A stretch of DNA of 64,000 nucleotides. It comes from Diprion similis. Taxonomy: Eukaryota; Arthropoda; Insecta; Hymenoptera; Diprionidae. Within the stretch, counting starts at the first letter, position 1. Every line of letters starts with the position of its first letter. A program made the translations under genes and the position numbers. Positions 13,036 through 28,300 of the stretch are shown piece by piece. The stretch spans positions 8,163,001 through 8,227,000 of the forward strand of contig NC_060105.1 of the NCBI RefSeq assembly GCF_021155765.1, written 5' to 3'. Under the pieces are notes generated by a model. The model was given only the letters and a program-made list of their open reading frames with translations, had not been told where the DNA came from and searched no databases.

Positions 13036-14370
13036 CGTCTTTCTCCTCCTTGAAACTCCGGCTGGCCATTCTCCTACTCGACTTGGTTGCTTCTCCTCCA
13101 CCTCCATCGGCCCTCTGGAGATCGGTAAAGGACACAAGCATCCTTTACTTGACGAGACTTACTGTTCTGCTTGGATGTGTTGAACTCACCACTGCAATTT
13201 CCATCCTCGAGGCGAAGCGGTAGCAAAACGTAATGTCGGTACGATTTTGAACTGCTTCGTTATAGTTCTACGGTATTCTCTCTTCCCTCGTTTCTTCTCG
13301 ATTTACTTTTGCTAAAGGTGTACTGTATTTTATTACAGCGGCAGTGCTCGTCCACCGCTGCAACGGTACTAGGATCTTAGAACGGCGATCGATGTGGTTC
13401 AAAGTGGATCGATACTTTCGCGCGAATACCTCAAGGAGTCTCCGTAATCTAATGTAGCTTCGATCCTCTGACCAATCCGAGATTAGCGATTCTTGATATA
13501 AATCCGAATCGTATCGGCGAAAGTAAACTTGGCTTTCGATCGACGTCATCGATGATTCTTGTTCTTTTTCATTTTGATTTCCAATTCCATGGATTGTTTA
13601 ATCACTCGAATCGAGAACTATGGAAGCTACTATTGCGTCGTTACAGGAGTAAAATATTCAAACCTCGTTGAAGAAGAATCGGTATGAAGAAGTGGGTTTT
13701 TCCCCGTGCAAATACCGTTACGAAGTAAAGTTCCTGCTGAGTTCGTTTATCTAACACAGCTATGGAGGTTTTGCTAATTGAACAAAAAAAACACGCGTGC
13801 AAGCCTAAAAAGAAGTTAACCTTCGACTAATCGATTTTGAGTACTGCATAAGCAGTTTTGCGCATATCTATCAGAAAAACTGTGAGCACTTGTATGTACA
13901 CTTTGCTAAATCAATAATAACCGACTTACATTTATAGTAATATGATGATGTGAATGTCAAGACAAGGATTCTGGATTTCGATGAGGGTAAAAAGGAGCAT
14001 GCTTACGACCAAAGACTATAAATCCAACTTAAAATGGACTTATTTTTTGCTATTAGCGATGATTTCACCAAAGATCAAACTTCTCGTAATCTCAAGCTGG
14101 ATCAGATCAAATATACCAAGTCAGGCTGGGCTGGAATAGCGGATAAAAACGTCCCAATATAAATACTTATATTCAAAGCGAATTAATTTATATTTAGAGA
14201 GAACGCCATCATTAGACTTTCATGGGCGGAATTCAGCATTCTCAAATTGTCATCAGGATTCTACTTATAAATTGTAGAATATAATGTACAATGCAAATTC
14301 TTTTCGGTCTAGATAATTCACAATAAAAATAAAGTAAGTAATTCCTCCCAGATAATCTTTCAGGATAAAT

Positions 14371-14398
14371 AAGGGGGTGCGGGGGGGGGGCGGGGGGG
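14371..14398. repeat. G-rich tract
   Basis: Several G runs separated by single bases (GGGGG, then two longer runs split by one C). The plus strand could form a G-quadruplex. Confidence 0.8.
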
Positions 14399-15730
14399 TC
14401 ATCTTGTAATTATAACGTTTGCGCTCATGCATACTTGACCCATCCTCACTCGGCACCAAACGAGACGTGATATCACACCGCGTGAAATCTACAGCCGTAG
14501 AATTGAGATTAATATCTGTAACGGCGATCCTGGCTTAAGCATCTGTGAAAAAGAGGCCATCGAGAAGTTAGCCCAGAAGAACTTCTCACCTCGTTCCTGA
14601 AAACTGTTAAGCTTGATGATTTCGTCGTCGTTTTGCCAAAGCATGATATCGCCACGGAGAGACTTTTGGTATCAATGTTTGCTTCGTTGTTTATTCATGA
14701 TTACAACAAAACGTACGGATTTACGGATACTCGAGACATTTTATCAATCATTCCTACAATAATAGGAAATCACAGTATTTCCCTGTGAATAATTATAATC
14801 TTTACGAAGAAGAGTTTGACATTTAGGAAAAGTATTATTTACCGTGATTGATAAGAAGTTTTCCGAAAATAGCTCTGGAATTAATTAATTTGAATAAGAC
14901 AATTAGTTTTAAGAAACTAATGAGACTTTAATATTCTTAATCAGAACGCGAATCGAATCGACTTCTGCAAGTCGGATTTAAGAGCAATTCTAAAATACAA
15001 GACGAGAAATTGACAAATATTTCCGAACCGTGTCGATTTTTTATTGTTCAAATAAGGTGGTGAGGATTTATTAGAACAATTTTTGTGAAAAATTTTGAAA
15101 TTTAGTATCAGATAGTGTGGCATGGACACAAATAGTGTTAAAATAACATCAAATCGTCTTCCATATAAGTCCACACCGGAATATTTTTTAGAGTGTCCAT
15201 TAGTAGGCGCCTGTTGAGTGATGCGTCCACGATGATGTCGTTGATTGATGCCGAAGTTCAAAAAGACATTGTAAGAAGCTGTGTTCTTTTTCCAGCATTT
15301 TGTAGAACTGTTGGTGCGGATGTGGACCTCACAAAGGTACGCATATATATGTATATTTGGCCCGAGGCTAGCCTTGAATATTACGAGCTTGGAGTTTGGA
15401 CTTGAAGCAGGGTCGACTAAGGACATCAAAAAAGTAGACCACGTGGGAAAAGAGATAGTCGAAAAGAACACGAAATAAACTTTTTTGTTAGACGCATATA
15501 CACGCTGGGTTTGAAAAATTCAAACCGTTAGAAACACGGCAAGTCATTACACCGAAAATGAACAATTAACATCCGCCTCGCATGTAATGATGGTTCCTAC
15601 AGCGACGATTAAAGCACATTTACCTACATGTCTCTGTGTGTACTAAACAATAATAATATTAATTATTATTTTATATACAGTGTGATGCTTTACTACGTTT
15701 CCATTCTTATAATATTCTATATATATATTA

Positions 15731-16341
15731 GGGTGGCGCAAAAAAACTGACTATTTTTTTTTTTTGCAGTCTCGTGTGACAAAGTGTTAGTTTTTGTTGT
15801 TTTAAGAGCCCACTCCAGAGGACAGTTCAAAAAAAAAAAATTTTAATAGGTCGCTCCACATTTTTGAAAACGTCAGAAATCGTCAAAAATCGATTTTTTC
15901 CTTTTTTTTCTCGTTACGGTATAATGTTATAGACAAAAAAAAAACAACTTTCCGAAAGTTTCAGTTCAAAATTTGAATTTTGAAAGGTCGCTCATAATTT
16001 TTTTTCAACTTTTTGGTGCATTTCTTTAGATCTTTTCGAGCGATCTTTTAATATTCATATTAAAATTTCATACATTTTTTTTCTTTAATTTAGTAAGAAA
16101 GAATCGATAACAATACACCACGAGATGAATTAAAAATCAAACAAAATAATGAAAATATAATTTTTTTAATTTAATTTTTTGACGATTTTTGACATTTTTT
16201 TAAATTTGGAGCGATCTCTTAAAAAATTTTTTTTTCAGCTGTCCTTTGGAGTGGGCTCTTAAAACGTCAAAAATTAACATTTTGTCACATGAGACTCCAA
16301 AGAAAAAAAAAAAAAAAAACGTCGGTTTTTTTGCGCCATCC
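15731..16341. mobile_element. Non-autonomous MITE with long inverted repeats, copy A
   Basis: The element is 611 bp. It starts GGGTGGCGCAAAAAAAC, ends with the near-perfect inverse, and is flanked on both sides by TA (15729-15730 and 16342-16343), as expected from Tc1/mariner-type insertion. Inverted similarity continues inwards well beyond the tips: the stretch GCCCACTCCAGAGGACAG on the left is mirrored by CTGTCCTTTGGAGTGGGC on the right, and GGTCGCTCC is mirrored by GGAGCGATC. It encodes no transposase. A second copy lies at 45024-45632 in the opposite orientation. The superfamily call rests only on the TA flanks and is tentative. Confidence 0.85.
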
Positions 16342-16343
16342 TA

Positions 16344-19300
16344 ATATACATATATACGTATAACAGACTTTAAAGATGATTAATATGACGTTGCAAGACC
16401 TCTGCAGAGATCAGTAAACTTTTGTCTCCGTTTATTGTTTTTTACCGTGCAAAATAAACTGATTTAATTCTGCATATAAAGTATAAAGTACAGAAAAAAG
16501 GACGAAAATTAAAAACACATCTCAGCCTTGAGTCATTTGAACTGTTTCACCGGATCTTTACTTACGTATACTTCTAAATATGACCACGTGATGCGGGCCC
16601 AGTTTATGTCCCCGTCAAATATTTATGCGGTATAAACATCCACGGGTTTCAAATACTCGATACTCACGTAGTAACATATTTACTAGGCGTACGTCAAGGC
16701 TGCGTTTTCCGTCAATTTTCTCCATCTTTAACGCCAATTATTATATAGCAAAACAAAAAAAAAAAAAAAAAAAAAAATCATCTTCGACCCGATACTCGAG
16801 CATGCAGAAAAATTAGCATTCCACAAAACCGGGATCCTATCTGCTTGCGAACATGAAGGGGCAGCGGATAAAAAGTAAAAATGGGTCGCAAAGTCGAATA
16901 AATATTATCGCTTTGGTCAAACGGTACATTCGTTTACTTTATTACCGTGATTAGAATTTTTTTTTTTATACGTTTCGTTTCAGGTAGAAGTTGGCCGCCT
17001 TCAATTGATCAGTCTCTTTCTTTTTCTCTTTCTCCTCCGAGTCTTTATATTTTTTCTTACACTGTGTAATATGGTACGCCACTTGCTGTGCGTATATTTA
17101 ATGGAATTCACGCCAGATTGTGAAAAGTGTAAACATAACAGCGCTACGAGAGTGATATCTTCCACATAAGCGTGTAGACTTTTACAAATTTACCTACAAG
17201 AACCGACTTTTCTTCTCCTTCGTTGTTTATTCAGCTTTTTTTTTTCTTAGAGTTTATTCTAAATTTCATCCTGGCATCATTGACACAAAAATTAAAAATT
17301 AACGTGAAATTTTCGGTCGCTGTCTCGCGTTCTCCGTGTCACGTCACGTTTTGCATATTAATTACGACGGTTGTTACCGAAAAAGTAGTTCAATAAATAA
17401 AAAGTTTAAAAAAAAAATAAGGCGGGACGAATTAAAGGATCCGATCATTAAATCGTTAGCAATTCACTCTGTATACACTATAATTATTGCGACATGAGAC
17501 ATCGCCGGGAAGTTTCGAACACATCGAAATCTCGAAACACCCTCGGTATCTGTGTAAATATTACCTCACAGCGGATGTTACATAGACTCAGCACGGCTTA
17601 TGAGAATTATTTGCCAAACTAGATACACGAAGCGGAGCGCGGTCGACTTGTCAGCGAAAAAACGAACGTTTCGACGTTATTTCGGATGAATTTTCGCCAT
17701 CACATTTCTGTCTCACTATCTCGACGTCTGTCGCCCGCAGATTGACAGTAAGATTACGCGATAAAATACTTTTGCGGCAGAATGAATAATGCGACGTGTA
17801 AGAACTTGCATATGGGGTATTCCATGGCGGTTCGACTCGGGTTTGATCCTTAACCTCCGGGATCATGGGCTGAGATTTTTTTATACGATTGTTCAGACTT
17901 TCGGAAGTAATCACCTTTTTTTTTTATTATTACACTATTTTTCAACGACCATATTGATCGGCACGATTTTAAAATCTGAAATCATTCTGAAAAATTCTCT
18001 GTTAGTCATAAAATTTTTTAAGCTTTGGGTCAACGAGGATCGATGTTTTTTTCTTTTTTTCAATAAATTTTCGCAGAAGTATCATGAAATATTGGAAAGA
18101 AGATTGGTCGGTCGTATGAACATTTTTTTATACGTAACGCCAGATTTTGAAAAAAAATTTCACATTTTTCCCAAGAAAGTTTCTTTTCTTATTTTAATAT
18201 GAAAACATATCGGGTCAAAATTATCGGTTAAAAATTTTCATATCAGACACAGGATTTTGCCGAATTATTACAAATTTTTTAATCGTGTCGACGGAGTATG
18301 TGTATCCGAGTGATGATGTAACAAGTAAAAATCGTCGAATATGATGGGAAAATACGTGGAATTACGTAACTGGTAGCACGAGACCCGGAAGATGATCATG
18401 AAAGTCAAGGTTTATAAGTTTTAAGTGTTATTGGAAAGTCAGAAGGTATCTGGACTATCTCGTATACAATATGTATAACGATGAATGAAATTAGTTACGT
18501 CAGATGAAGGAATGACTTATATTAAGGCGATGTGAATAATGAATACAATTAATTATCGTACGGAGTAGACGTCTAAAAAGGAAATAGGTATAACGCGTGC
18601 ATACCCGATGCACCAACAAAAATTATCTCATGCCTTTCACGCCTTTTTCACGGCCATAGATGAGAAAAAAAAAAAAAAAAAAAAAAAACAGTTTATAAAT
18701 AGTTACGAAGAACAATTATATAAATATTTTTAAAAGGTCATAATAGACCTTCGCATTTACGAAGCTCGTAAGGATTATAATTGCTTCAAAATAAATATCG
18801 TAAATGATGATTACCCAGAAATGAACTGGGAACCATTAAGTACTGATGATAGTGAGCCAATATATATTGTTATGGATTTGTGTAAAAAACAAATAGCGTT
18901 TTTGAAGATTATTTTACGTACCGCGTAAAATCTGTACTTACTTACTTATATTTAGGTATTTCACTTTGTAACTTTACTATATAACTGATAATTTCGTATA
19001 ATAATAGATAGTTTATGTAGATAAATAAATGCATTTATCTGATATTTAACTCATACGAAAAGTCTTGATAAATTTTCCGAAAATATTTACCATCAGCGAT
19101 ATTTTTTTTTGTCACGTCAAGATTTAATTCTGCTAGGCAGGTCTACTGCAGAAAATACAAAATCGTGTCATCTAAATGATGACGTGTATCTCAGCAATAA
19201 GGATTGATAGAATAAGGTTCGAATTTTTTGTGAGATAATTCATTCACAACATACGTATTATTTAATAATCGCCTCGTATATGCACCTATGCAATAAATCT

Positions 19301-22300
19301 ACCTCTCAAATCCGACACCCATTTTAGGTGAGGAGAAAAAATTGTTTTCAATTGCTTCCTAATTAAAGCAATAAAATTTACAGAATCTACGCGTAAAGCA
19401 TTTACACACATGTGTATATTTTTTTGGCAAACATTAAAATCTCGTCATTGGCATATAATAGTCGCGTGATGCAATGATTAAATTCCACAACAGTATCGCA
19501 TTGTAGAAATTGTTTGGCGTAGGAAACGGAGGTAAAACACATCAAAATCACATCAAATTAAAAAGGATTGGATAAAATTTTCGTAAACAAACGAGGCAAA
19601 AGGTAGATGAGAAACGAATTACTCAAACGTCACACGTAGCTAATAAAAATAATTGTGAGTCTGAAGAATCTACTGCAGTGGATAACATGCGCTATTTTTC
19701 ACATCCTGTATCCGTCGCTATCCATTTCCATTTGGGTCATTCCTGGGAAGAAAAAAACTTCCTCGTAAAAATTGCAGGCTGTCGTCCAAGTCTAATGGAT
19801 TTATAACAAGTTTAAGATAATTCTTTATAGATATAATAGTTTTTGTAAAGTTCACTAAGAGATAGTCCTGCATCTAGTATATACATCAAATTGTTGTGAA
19901 CGCAAGAATAGAAAATACTGTAATTGTAAATAAAAGCTTAGATATCGATGCTTCGTTAACAAAACCCTTCAAAATGGTTAGAAATATATTAGTTTCGTTT
20001 AACTTGAATTTACGGTGTGTCATTTTATTCAGAAGACTATTTTCTAATAATTCACTAAAACACTTTGTTTAGTTATCTTTGCATCACCGAATATTTAATT
20101 TTACAACAATGTACCGATAATGACTATGTTTAACTAATAGTAACATTGTATTGACTGCTGAGAAAAAATAAAATCAGTTTCTTCCGAATAAAATGAGCCA
20201 TTCTAGAGTGAATTCTAACAAATCTACTAATTTTTTGACCGATCTCAAATAAACCCTCGATATCTGAGCCATTGTTCATGATTCCAGTATTTTCTGTACT
20301 CGTATTACCAAAGAGGTATTCGATACTCGAAAATGTCATAATGTAATAAATACTCAATGTACGCCTATCTCTCAACAAGATTAATAAGAATTTAGGTATC
20401 GATTTCTAAGGTTTGGTTGAGGCGGAGAAATTCTCACGAGCCAGCCATATCGCGGGACGGAGAATGGCACTTGCTTCGAAGAAATTTTTCATCTCGACAC
20501 AAGGCGGGGGGGAGTAAACAGGCACACAATGAGAGGCCGCATTTACGGCCCGACATTAGTTGTAAGTTTGTACTACTTTTCATAACCGAGACGCAGAGAC
20601 GCGCAGAGATGAAAACGAGGCAGGCATTATACGATCGGTCAATATAGCCGTCGGCGTTTGCTTCACGTTTCCTTCGCGTTTGATCACGTCGAACAGTTTG
20701 AACGTGTGATTTTTTCATCGCGACAGCCGGGAGCTGACGCAGACTAATCTTCGTATATTTTTCTATTTCCTAATCTCCCGCTAGTCATTCATATTCCCAA
20801 CTAAGGAAGGCGCTCGAGAGTAATTGCATTTTGACCCAAAACAAATATTGTACACTTGGCCGCAGCGATTTTGTCAAATGTATAATTTTGTCGACGACTC
20901 GGTTAGGTTGGCAATGCTGATTTAGACCGCAGCGCCACCGTCGCTTGGCCACGAAACAAGCTCAATCTTTTTCAAAACAACTAACAGATAGAGTGAAAAG
21001 AGAGAGAAAATTGGATACTCCGATCCACCCTTGCTATTACTATTTTTCACGTGTATAAGGTGAGAAATAAGGTTACATTTTCATTGGTATGCATTGAAAT
21101 CCGTCCTCGTTTGCATGCGTAAATGCGTATGCAACAAGGATAGACGAGGTTAAAGTAAAATGCATAAATGCCTTGACCTTACGGCTAAACTTGTTTCCGG
21201 TCCAAAGCAGCATGCGATTTCGGTTCTATACGAATTATGTGACGATACATCCTATTTTTTCATCTCAGCTGCATTGCCAGTCATATTTGAGATACGTAAA
21301 CTTTTATTTTATTTATTTATTTAGAGATATATACATTAAGATCGAAACCGACAAGGGTATCTCCTTAATGGTGAATTAGAGAATTTAATTGAATAATTAA
21401 ACGAAATTTCCGGTACGCTTTGAAGCAATAAATTCGAAAAAACCGGTCGTCCGCGTCTGAAGGTTAGGAGAATAGAAACTGGTATTTGAAATGGTCTGAA
21501 ATGGTATGTAACCAAATCCTAATATCTTAAGATTGCACGGATTAAATGTCAATTTTAATACCTTATATCCGCAATTATTATATAAGAGTTTTTTTGTAAT
21601 AGCTATCCATAATTTAAGGATTCAATAAATAGGATAAGTAGAATTCTGTCGATCCCTCTCAGAGAGGATTATAATTGACTTAAACTATAGAGGATATCGC
21701 ATGTATATATACACGCAGTATACCTGATGATCTGCCAATTACCGGGTATAATTCTTAATCCGTGAGAATTATTTCAGGAATTCTCTCATCAATGGAATTC
21801 GGAGGATTTTTCAGTATCAAAATTTTTCTATCAGAGAATCCGATAATGCGAAAGAAATTTAACATGTTAATGACAAAAATGATAATAATAGTAACCTAAG
21901 AGCAAAAATTTTAGTAAAGCTCGTAAAACACGCGGAGCTGTAGAAACCGTCACGTTTCAACCGTTCGCAAGGTATTCAGGTCACGTTGGGTATAACAATA
22001 ACGAGTCACGGTGTCGTAGTTTTTACGTTTCGGTATAATTCTTACCGCCTAATACATGCATATTTAATATGTATGTAAGTGTATTTGACTAATCTAAAAA
22101 AATGTTCATGCTAATTACAATACGGTTTAAAAACGGCTCAAGACAACTGACTAATTGTTGTGTAAAATTCTGACTGAGAATTGCGTTTTTCAAGGAATTG
22201 CCTCGAACTATTTCGAATTTTGCGTAGGCACGTGGGTAATATGGGCATTGATTGATGAACGAGTAAATTGACTTTGCTTTCAACGATACGTTACACAGCC

Positions 22301-25300
22301 TGCAGTAATACATATTCATTCGGTCTAGAATTAAGGTGCTGGGAAAATAAAAATTTCCACGCAGACTACAGTGTCAATAAAAATGTTTAAAAAGGTTTAT
22401 TTAACATTCTGAAAGGTCACTATATGTATAGCTATAATTTACATACAATGGTCTACAATGTAATCATCGCGACAAGCTATTTGGTACACGTAAAATCATA
22501 AGATAATTATAATAACTACGCAAAAATATATATGTATAAACCTATGTGTAGACGTACATACATACGCATCAGATAAGTCGAAGCGATCTCAACTACTGCA
22601 GTTGTTCAATCAAAAAGCACTAACAATAAGCGCACCGCAAAATTGGTGCCTATAATAGTTACATTCGCCCTTCGTAGGGGATGAAAAGTATTCGATTTTA
22701 CGTACATACTAATTGTAAGCGATAAGGGGAAACGAGGTCACCTACGTAGCTGCGGATTTCTGATTGCGGTTCAACCGGCATCGCACTTAACGATTATTTC
22801 CTATCTCCACTGCGGCCCACGAGCAGTGCACTTGTAAAACGAACTGATTGTGAGCGCAGGGCTGCGGCGAGCAGGGGCTTCAAAGCCTCGGAAATTCACG
22901 AATCATGCCGAGAAGTGCTGCCCGAGTATCTTTTGGTCGAACTTGAACCCCGTCGGTAAAAGAGAAATCTGACAGAGACGCGCGCATGTTCCGTTTCCCC
23001 GTTGTCCCGATATCACAGCGCTCTCTGACGCGAACTAAATTTTTGCAATTAACCCCCAGTGGTCTACACCATTTTCTTTTGCCACTATTACGTATAGAGT
23101 TCTGTTCTTTATAAAATTTAATCAGAAGATTTGTTTTTATAATTTTTTTCTAGTGAAACGAAGTCTAACGTACTTAGCGTCAGTAGATAATAGAGATCGT
23201 GTTTACCACAGTGAAGTTCCACTGTAGTGGTCGAAACAAAGTAGTCACACACGAATGCAAACAGATTCACAAAATTTGCCCATTCGTCGAATAAATGTAT
23301 GTACGTGCAATCTAATTCAATAATACCGAAGAACAATAAATTGCAAAAATAAACAGACAATTCATCGTTATTAATATACCTATGTATGTAAATTTGCAGA
23401 ATGATGGTCTGCAATTTTTGCAGAGCGTATACGTAGTTACGTTATGGATGAATTTTCTAAACGAAATGGTGACAGAACTGTCTAATTTTGTCACGGGCAC
23501 AAAAATCCCGTTGAAAGATGACTATCCTTCGGGCTGATACTATGTAACCCACGTACTGTGGGCTTTATCAAATAATTGGTATCAAATTGACGCAATCCTA
23601 ACATCATTTTGCAGACCTTTTTTAGATTGATTTTCTGAATAGAATACGGTGCCAAATACCTAATTCGATTGCGAGCAAAAACTGCTGGTTTGGCACACAC
23701 TTTGTACAAGGTAGTCAAGGCACTAATCCATTCCTTTCAATTTTTTTTCAATATTTATACATGGATGCCGGCGGGGGGGGGGGGGGGGTTGTTGTAATTT
23801 AATCAAGTAATGACCATGTCGCCATGGTACCCATACAGCGACGTTTCCGCAGATTCATTCATATTGGTAAAAAAGGTGATCATAAACGGTGGAGTATTAG
23901 TCGGTTACCCAGATGTATTCACCGTCCATGCACCTTGAAAATTAGTTGAAAAAACTTATTCCGAATCAAAGAGCGTTAATACTTCGGGGACATAAAAACT
24001 GCGAGCATGGAACCTCTCAGGTTCCTCTGCGCATTTGAGGTAACGCAGATTAGGTGTTTTATGGCATAATCAAACCGTAAAATAGAAAAGGAAGGAAAAA
24101 ATACGCATGAGGTTGGTTACGCGACTAATAAAAATTTTGTAGCGAATTCAGTGTTTGATTAAATTTGATTAGTGGTTTACATTCAAGTGGTGCGATTATA
24201 CTTGTACAAAAATAGTATTTATCGCGTTAGAATCGCGAATGGAAAACCCACGCTTACATGAAAAAAAAACAATACTTACAAAACTTATGGCTAGACATGA
24301 TTTTTTTTTACCTGACTTTTGAAAGAATTTTTGATAGTCAGGGGTTCTGTGTACGATTTGGATTGTTTGCACAATATACAGGAGACTTTCAAACCAGCAT
24401 CAATAACAATGTCTTACAGCAAAAAACAGTATACTGGGTTGTTACTTTCAATATATTTGGTTTCGACATTTTAACTCAGCTCAATAGATTTCTGCAAGAT
24501 TCGATTATGAAACACAGCTGCTGTTGCGAATATTTATTACAAAGCATGTTGGTCATGTTTTATATGATTTCATGGTTTGAAAAGTCAAAAACTCTCGACC
24601 GTGCCAAGAAATTTGAATGATGATTATACTCGTACGTAAATAAAGAGAGAAATCTTCATTCTTTATTCTTCGGTGGAGAATTTATATTCATGAAATTCGA
24701 CTATGTAATGTCATGTACGCAGAGTAACAGAGTTTAATCTAAGTTTTAAAATCAGCAACGAATAATTCAAGTGTCAAGGAAAGGGTGAAGACAATTTTTC
24801 ACAGAGAGCTGCATTCGTAAAAATGAAACGTTTATAAATGACATCCATTGTTTCTTCATTACGCCTCACATTACACCAAGTAGCTACATATCTACCAGCT
24901 ATTCAGAGAAACGATACAATTCTGTACAGGTAAATGAAACGATTGGCAACGTTATCTGCCGTTATCTAAAAGAAAGTACATATGGCAAAAAAAAGTGAAA
25001 GGAATAATCCGACGCATGATAATTACCGGAATGATAATATACATACACTGTTAAAAATGATTTTGAATTTCATTACACATTTACTGATGTACAAAAGAGT
25101 TATCAATTTACGAAATTAGGTTACAAATTTACAAATTCGGTGCAGCGACGTAAATTACTATTTATTTATTTACTTATTTATTTTTCTTTAAATTCCAATG
25201 AAATATTTTTATTTTATTAAAATTTATAGGAGAAATACAAAAAACAAAGTCATTTGAACTTACTAAATTTTGTAATAAATTTATCGTATTTGTAAATAGA

Positions 25301-28300
25301 ATAAACAGTTAAATGTATGGTGAATTCAATGTTCCGTATCCGAATAAAATTTCCAATACAGTATAGGAGGTTCCATACAGAAATTTTCAACAGTGATACA
25401 TACGTATAGGATGATCAGCTTTGTTTTTAATATTCGGAACAGACATCGCGACGGCATAAAAACGTAGAAGAGAAAGTTCTTGCAAGTTGCATTGACCAAC
25501 ACATTACTGCCAGCGCACGACTGGGTGCGGAATGAAAACGTATCTACCATAGGCAGCGAGTCTAGTTTGGTCGAATAGAGCTACGCCATAGTTGAAGGGA
25601 ATCTACGTTCTTCTAGCCAGTAGGTATTACGATGCCTCGGCCATGAACTTTTGGCTCGGTCACTCACATTGTTGTACCTGTTATACCTACGCGACTTCAA
25701 TGGGACTTCATATTGAAAGGGCAGAAGAGTCAAGCTGCTTGGAACGGTCCGAACGTCTTCCGAAGCAATCTGGAATTTCGTTGTTGGAATTGAAAGATCG
25801 GAACTGGATTCCAAATTCGTGTGAACGTGATTATTAATTGTGAGATCTGGCGAGAAAAAGATTATCTATCTCGACAAAGAATGCGAAATACAATCATTCG
25901 TTGAAATGGTTACGTTGCTGCATCTTAAATTTTGAGATTGTAGATTCGGAGGATTTTTGAAGCGAAAAAATGACTCCCGAGTATTTGCGTCAGCGTGAAA
26001 ACTCGGCCTGTTGGTGAACGTGCGTAGCGAATAATGCTTTCGCACGAACTGAAACACGTTTCTGCATATCGATTTGACAGTCGATATGTACTATCGATTA
26101 CTAATTGACACCATTAACGTGCGCCTGAAGCGTTGTAGCTTCTTCTTGGAATACAGTCGACACGAACCAAGACTCGGCGGCTTGCAATTTCTGGATAAAA
26201 ATAAAAAATAAAAATTATTGCGTGTTGAAGTGGAGAGAGGAAATTCGTGAAAACGAGATCGAGTGAGACGCAATGTTCTTAGGTATTTCGGAAAAAATTG
26301 TTTACCGAGAGTTGCCTAAGACAGTTTCGAGAACACCTTGTGCTCGTTGTTTTTTCTTGGTAAACTCCTTGGATGTTAAATTTCGATCTTATTATCTTTA
26401 ATCCTGCTGACTCTTATTTGAGAGGAAGAAGGAAGAATGCATTTACAAGTATTTGGAAAGTCCGAAATATCTGTAGGTACATTATATTTAAATCAATATC
26501 GTCTTTCCTGATCCACTAAAGAATGTGTTCCCCGAATAACTCTGTGAAATATTCAAACACCTCGAGCAACTCGACGCGAATACTAAGCGAACCTGTAAAT
26601 TACTGTACTGAAATTGCTGTATTACTTGTTAGCAAAGACACACCGTCAGTAAGTAAGATGGATGAAACGTGAAAACGAGATAAGGAAGGAAACATGTTGA
26701 TTTGGAACTTGTACAGCACTTCGATATCAGCACCTTCGAGTTGAAGAGCGTTTACAAAATAATGGCTTTTGTGATAGAAACGAACGAGGCGATCAAGCGA
26801 CTGCTGTAGTATATTTTTACGGACTATGTTTTTGTTTCTGTTCTTTAGCCGCGGTTAAAAGTTGGCTTCAAACGTTAGAATTTTCCAAAAATAACCACCG
26901 AATTGAGGAGCAGAAAACAGCTGCATAAATCGAGTGACGAACGCTGAATAACAAGTGTCAAATCGCGTATAGACAATTTATCGTAATGCAAAAAGCGCAT
27001 TCTCCGTAAACCAAATCGTCTGAAACTCCGTATGTTGGCGTTAAAAAAATTTCCTCACGATCAGTCGCATCTTATACCTGAATGACAATCGTAATGCTGA
27101 TTTTGACGATCGTATAGGCGGAAATTTTACAGGTGAAAATAGTGTTTTCACAGACACCCCGTATACTTACGCGGGCGTTTATCAGACATGACTTTCGGTT
27201 CTAATCGGAATAGTTCAGCACGACCTTGAGGCGAAAGGCTGCGTCGCACGCTACAAAAAACGTTATACTGTGTACGTGTTTGTAATACATTATAGATCAA
27301 GATTACCCAAAAGCATCGGGTGCCTCGGTGCTTTTGGTCAATTACGGTTGCGAATTCCTGACCCTTTTGGAAGGACCTCAAATTCATGACGCAAAGTCTG
27401 GTCCATACATCCTTCTGTGTTTTGAGGAAATGGCAATGTGGTTAGGTTATGTTCTGCAGTCGTTGACAAGAAGAAGCCTTAATCAAGCTTCGTAGTCGCT
27501 TGAGCTTCTGCACTCTTCGAACACGTGGACAGTCGTACTTCCAAACGTCTAGTTCGAGATAAATAAACTAGCAACACGTGAGCGTGTCAGATAACCCAAG
27601 TTAGTGAGAGAAGTCGAAGTTGAAACTTATCGTCGTTTGAGTAATCCCGTCGTGGAGCTTTCGCTTACCACACATGTGCGAGAAAAAAGAGAAATATGGA
27701 GATAAGAAAACGACAGTAATTTTACGTGGCTTCGAGCCTTGTCCGTTTGCTTCCAGCCCACACTTTGAACCAAGCTCATTTTTTATAATTCCTAAATCTG
27801 TGCAGCCATGCAAGTGAAGACTGCATGCGTAAACGCATATTTCATGTATCTAGTGACCTTAATGACTTGACGTCTCTTACCACCTTATATCATTGACTTT
27901 AATAAGCTTTTTAATTCCAATGTTTTTTCAAACATACTTGTACGTATTTCGCTGAAGAATAAATACAGCAAATTGTGTAACCTTCTGACCTCAGGATCGT
28001 AAAAAAAAAACTCGTTATTTGTCATGTGATTTAATCTCCAAACGTTCGATGTGTATTACAGCACTTATACGACCAACATCAGCACTAGTACATATCATTA
28101 TAACAAGATTGCAATATCAGTTTGAATTTCACTTCTGCTATTTGCCGTTATTTAATCAATTAGACTAGCTTTCATCATCTTCTGGCTCTAGTAATAGATG
28201 ATATTACATTCCCTCGAGGTTAATTTGTGAGTTAATTTCATGTTTATACGATAAGTAATTTGATTTCACACAAACTATGAGGGCATAAATACGCGCAGTA

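Larger units (their letters stand above)
8050..15728. other. Intergenic region right of desaturase 1
   Basis: No gene is recognised. The first few hundred bases should include the 5' UTR and promoter of desaturase 1; a possible 5'-UTR acceptor (CCTACAG on the minus strand) lies near 7885. The region carries GA, CTC and poly-G simple repeats listed separately. A somewhat GC-richer stretch at 12.7-13.5 kb has minus-strand donor-like sites (near 12,667 and 13,163) that could belong to upstream non-coding exons of desaturase 1, but nothing proves this. Confidence 0.4.

Noticed and set aside
12713..13141. Glu-rich and Arg-rich frames on the minus strand
   Set aside because: Their bulk is translation of the CTC microsatellite.
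14941..15471. 176-codon minus-strand open frame
   Set aside because: No recognisable domain, overlapping frames on the plus strand of equal quality, no splice context.
17789..18202. 137-codon plus-strand open frame
   Set aside because: Phe/Lys-rich translation of AT-rich DNA; no signal of a real gene.
24258..24620. 120-codon open frame on the plus strand
   Set aside because: AT-rich composition, aromatic/Leu-rich peptide without any domain, no splice or promoter context. Expected by chance in such DNA.
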